Assembly: GCF_021206925.1 (NCBI RefSeq)
Contig: NZ_JAJPRF010000001.1
Location: forward strand, 186,001 to 250,000
Length of the DNA: 64,000 nt
Direction of reading: 5' to 3'
DNA from: Rhodoflexus caldus
GTDB lineage: Bacteria; Bacteroidota; Bacteroidia; Cytophagales; Thermoflexibacteraceae
Shown: positions 61,333 through 64,000 of the stretch, piece by piece
Layout: the number at the start of each line of letters is the position of its first letter
Position numbering within the stretch: the first letter of the stretch is position 1
The notes under the pieces: generated by a model
The model's input: the letters and a program-made list of their open reading frames with translations, nothing else
What the model was told of the DNA's origin: nothing
Databases searched by the model: none
Translations under genes and position numbers: made by a program

Positions 61333-62064
61333 ATGACCGTAGTTCCATATAAAGACAGAGAAGAGGGAAAAAAAGAGCAGATAGCCGATATGTTCGACAG
61401 CATTTCGCCGCGCTACGACTTGCTGAACCGACTGCTCAGCGGAGGAATTGATATTTACTGGCGCAAAAAAGCCATCCGCAAATTAGCCCCTGCCAAGCCT
61501 CAACTCATCCTCGATATTGCAACAGGCACAGCAGACCTTGCCATAGAAGCGCTTTCGCTGCATCCGCAAAAAATCATAGGCGTTGATATTTCGGAAGGTA
61601 TGCTCGCTTTCGGCAGAAAAAAGTTAGAAAAAATGGGCTTGCAAAATAAAATTGAACTTCGCAAAGGCGATTCGGAGGCACTATTGTTTGATGATAACAC
61701 CTTTGACGCAGCGATGGTATCTTTCGGTGTGCGCAACTTTGAAAACTTAGACAAAGGGCTGGCAGATATCTGCCGCGTGCTGAAACCCGGGGGAATGTTA
61801 ATGGTGCTGGAATTTTCACAACCTACCGCCTTCCCTATCAAGCAACTGTATGCGTTTTATTCAAAGCATATTTTGCCCCGAATCGGTAAAGTCATTTCCA
61901 AGGACAGTTCGGCTTATGACTACCTGCCCGAATCGGTAAAGGCTTTTCCCTACGGTGAAATGTTTTTACAGCACATGCGCCGTGCAGGTTTTTCCGAAAC
62001 CCACTGCGAACCGCTCACTTTTGGCATTTGTTCCATTTACACCGGCAAAAAAAGCGAAGGTTGA
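61333..62064 (+). CDS. ubiE: Demethylmenaquinone methyltransferase
   Basis: A 243-residue class I methyltransferase performing the last step of menaquinone synthesis. [20 protein letters not shown] and [12 protein letters not shown] are the UbiE/MenG signature, [14 protein letters not shown] binds SAM, and [20 protein letters not shown] and [12 protein letters not shown] follow. The ATG at 61333 was chosen over upstream alternatives inside the promoter region. porT follows after 57 bp, an order conserved in many Bacteroidota. Confidence 0.96.
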   Translation: MTVVPYKDREEGKKEQIADMFDSISPRYDLLNRLLSGGIDIYWRKKAIRKLAPAKPQLILDIATGTADLAIEALSLHPQKIIGVDISEGMLAFGRKKLEKMGLQNKIELRKGDSEALLFDDNTFDAAMVSFGVRNFENLDKGLADICRVLKPGGMLMVLEFSQPTAFPIKQLYAFYSKHILPRIGKVISKDSSAYDYLPESVKAFPYGEMFLQHMRRAGFSETHCEPLTFGICSIYTGKKSEG

Positions 62065-62121
62065 TACATTATGGCATGAATTTTTACGCCTATCAACAAC
62101 AGTTCATCAAGTCAGTTATTC

Positions 62122-62844
62122 ATGCGATTTTTAGTGATTGGGGCAGCATTGCTGTTGGCTTTGCTTGCCCACGATGCAGTGGCGCAGAAAAAGCGCAACA
62201 ATACAGGATACGGGCGCAGCAAAAATCTGCCAACTTACGATGACCGCGTATTGCGCTACGGCTTCCAGTTAGGGCTGCACCAGTCCCGGTTCAATATTCG
62301 CCATTCCGATTTTTTTGCCAATAATGGCGACAGCACCACTGCTGTTCGCCCCAAATGGTCGCCCGGATTCATGCTGGGGCTGATTACGAGTTTTCGGCTG
62401 GGCAATGAGCTCTGGAATCTGCGCTTTGTACCCAATGTGTCGTTTTATGAACGCAGCATTGAGTATCAGTACCGCAACAATCCCGAAAACCTGCACAATG
62501 AAACTTTTGAAAATACGATGGTTGAATTTCCCGTACTGCTCAAATACAAGTCTGTGCGGCGAGGCAATCATCGGATGTACATGGTGGGCGGGCTTTCTGC
62601 CAATTTTAAGGTGGCAGGAAAAAAGGAGCGCCTGAACGATTTGCAATTGCAATCCACCAATCAAAACATAGAGGTCTGCTACGGCATCGGCTGGGATTTG
62701 TATTTTGAGTTTTTCAAATTCGCACCCGAGCTCCGCTTTTCGCACGGCATTCCCAATCTGCTCATCAAAAACGGCAATGCGGTATCCAACAGCTTAGACC
62801 GCCTCACCACGCATCGGGTAGCACTGATTCTCAATTTTGAATAG
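62122..62844 (+). CDS. porT: Type IX secretion outer-membrane protein PorT
   Basis: A 240-residue beta-barrel with a signal peptide (MRFLVIGAALLLALLAHDAV, cut near AVAQ). YGFQLGLHQSRFNIRHSDFF, SPGFMLGLITSFRLG, and the late ELRFSHGIPNLLIKNGNA are the pattern of PorT/SprT, required for type IX secretion. Placement right after ubiE supports this. The next gene begins 26 bp after its stop. Confidence 0.9.
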   Translation: MRFLVIGAALLLALLAHDAVAQKKRNNTGYGRSKNLPTYDDRVLRYGFQLGLHQSRFNIRHSDFFANNGDSTTAVRPKWSPGFMLGLITSFRLGNELWNLRFVPNVSFYERSIEYQYRNNPENLHNETFENTMVEFPVLLKYKSVRRGNHRMYMVGGLSANFKVAGKKERLNDLQLQSTNQNIEVCYGIGWDLYFEFFKFAPELRFSHGIPNLLIKNGNAVSNSLDRLTTHRVALILNFE

Positions 62845-62870
62845 TGCTTTTCATTTGCGTAAATTGTAGA

Positions 62871-63407
62871 ATGAAATTTATTCGGCTCCGGCATTTGATA
62901 GCCTTCCAATGCCTGATTTTGGCAGGCATGTTTGTAAAGGCTTATTACCCTCTTTGGGTAGGCAAGGAAGTAGTGCTGCGGGTAGTCCCCCGCGACCCGC
63001 GCGACTTTTTCCGCGGCAACTATGTGGACTTGCAGTATTCCTTCTCGTCGCTTGTTTTGGACAGCCTGCCCAACGACTTGGAAGCCGGAAAAACCTATAA
63101 CTTCGGCGATGCGCTCTATCTGGAACTTCGCCCCAAAGGCAAATTCTATGAGCCCGCAGCCTTGTATTGCAAACGCCCCGAAGATAAACTTTGCCTGCGC
63201 GTGATGCCTTCCTATGCCTATACGCACAACGGAGGCTATAATTATCTCAACCTGCAAGGCGGGATAGAATCCTATTTTACCAATCCACAGCAAGCCAAAA
63301 AACTGGAAGCACTCACTTCGTGGCAAAACCGCGACTCTGTTACCGTGAGCGTAGTCGTAAAAATAGCCCCGGACGGTACGGCGCGCATCAGCAAAATCCT
63401 ATTTTGA
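62871..63407 (+). CDS. GDYXXLXY-type protein (variant GNY)
   Basis: A 178-residue protein with an N-terminal hydrophobic segment and the motif DFFRGNYVDLQYSFSSL near residue 43, matching GDYXXLXY domain proteins but with Asn for Asp. EVVLRVVPRDPRDF precedes it, and GIESYFTNPQQAKKLE is the second conserved stretch. Function unknown. The ATG at 62871 starts a basic-hydrophobic leader (MKFIRLRHLIAF). Confidence 0.78.
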   Translation: MKFIRLRHLIAFQCLILAGMFVKAYYPLWVGKEVVLRVVPRDPRDFFRGNYVDLQYSFSSLVLDSLPNDLEAGKTYNFGDALYLELRPKGKFYEPAALYCKRPEDKLCLRVMPSYAYTHNGGYNYLNLQGGIESYFTNPQQAKKLEALTSWQNRDSVTVSVVVKIAPDGTARISKILF

Positions 63408-63508
63408 CGGGCTTCCCGTGTACCGTTCTTCCGCTTGCGTTGCGGAGGAAGTAATTCACCAAACTCAAACGCACTGCAAAGGATTCAATCGGAATGAAGG
63501 CGGAAGCC

Positions 63509-64000
63509 CTACTTTTCCACAATCATCAGTTTGGCAAAGTTGAGTAGCAAGGTTTTCTCTCCTACTTTGTCAAACTGAATAACCGCCCGTTTGTCTGCCC
63601 CTTGCAAATCTAATTTTACGATTTTGCCGAAGCCGAACTTGGCGTGCTCTACGCGCATACCTTCACGCAGAAGTGCCGGATTGCTGGCTGTAAAATTGGC
63701 AGAAGGCTTATGCAGGTAATTGTTGGCGGGCGGTGGCGGTATTACACCGCGGGAAACAGGCGAAGAAGACCGTTCCAGCATCTTTTCGCGCAGCGGCGAT
63801 TCTCCGCGCTGAAGTTTGCGGGGCATGTCGGGTGGGCTGACTACTTTCCCCGCGTTATCTACAAAACCGTCGCGGCGAATGCGGCTGATTTGCACATAGC
63901 GCTGGTCTAATTCGTCCAGAAAACGGCTCGGTTCGCAGGGGCGCAAGTTGCCGAATCGGTAGCGTTGCAGCGCATAACTCAACACCAATTTCTTCTCGGC
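63509..64000 (-). CDS. UvrD/PcrA-family DNA helicase, C-terminal end
   Basis: The frame is open to the right edge, so only the last ~163 residues are visible. LVLSYALQRYRFGNLRPCEP and SRFLDELDQRYV match the helicase-core end of UvrD/PcrA, and the tail folds into a Tudor-like domain (GMRVEHAKFGFGKIVKLDL; FDKVGEKTLLLNFAKLMIVE) that binds RNA polymerase in PcrA. It acts in repair and replication. The helicase motifs themselves lie outside the window. Confidence 0.88.
   Translation of the reverse strand, partial: AEKKLVLSYALQRYRFGNLRPCEPSRFLDELDQRYVQISRIRRDGFVDNAGKVVSPPDMPRKLQRGESPLREKMLERSSSPVSRGVIPPPPANNYLHKPSANFTASNPALLREGMRVEHAKFGFGKIVKLDLQGADKRAVIQFDKVGEKTLLLNFAKLMIVEK

Overview
The window reads as a chromosomal segment of a Bacteroidota bacterium, most likely of the order Cytophagales (genus not assignable by eye). 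Evidence: a complete gldK-gldL-gldM-gldN type IX secretion/gliding cluster with a PorP/SprF protein, porT beside ubiE, a PorE-like OmpA protein, Na+-translocating NADH:quinone reductase genes, families such as DUF3078, DUF4271 and DUF6913, and promoters of the TTG-N18-20-TAnnTTTG type. There is no prophage, insertion sequence, CRISPR array or rRNA operon. One tRNA gene is present. Almost everything is core genome, so the unusual material is in gene order, a few diverged proteins and the intergenic DNA.

Layout. 1-6 kb: end of a sodium:solute symporter, mdh, a BCS1-like AAA+ ATPase, a DUF6913 protein, dapA, a STAS-like protein and a ComEA-type helix-hairpin-helix protein. 6-10 kb: an exported Mn-type superoxide dismutase and a 980-residue M16 peptidase. 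10-18 kb: lpxK, a methyltransferase, a TMEM220-like protein, purE, a cell-surface beta-sandwich protein, mreBCD and dnaK. 18-28 kb (mostly minus strand): an ECF sigma factor, a sarcosine-oxidase-like FAD enzyme, nqrE-D-C-B-A without nqrF, a PolX-type protein with a degenerate polymerase site, an orphan FecCD permease and a tRNA(CAU). 28-33 kb: DUF3078, LpxL-like acyltransferase, thioredoxin-like protein, aspartate kinase and a phosphoesterase. 33-41 kb: a giant propeller/SpoIIE phosphatase and rpoC standing apart from rpoB. 41-51 kb: rplS, a decayed membrane-protein gene, gldN-M-L-K, porP, hemD, DUF4271 and an Fe-S membrane oxidoreductase. 51-64 kb: a vWA protein, fabD, a GNAT enzyme, a lipoprotein, the PorE-like OmpA protein, a MacB-type permease, ubiE, porT, a GDYXXLXY-type protein and the C-terminus of a UvrD/PcrA helicase.

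Functional themes. Sodium energetics are represented by Nqr and the sodium symporter. The cell envelope is represented by lpxK, the LpxL-like enzyme, mreBCD and fabD. Type IX secretion genes occur at three separated places.

The least explained signals are intergenic. (1) A dispersed repeat is built from a CCTGACAGG hairpin plus a roughly 65-nt conserved tail, with five copies here in both orientations; a second conserved block sits just upstream of two genes. (2) A 142-bp GC-rich multi-hairpin element lies at 53881-54022. (3) Arrays of GTTAAA and GTAACC repeats at about 10- and 20-bp spacing lie next to a terminator whose stem carries a 12-bp tandem expansion. All coordinates and similarities were read by eye; no database search was run.
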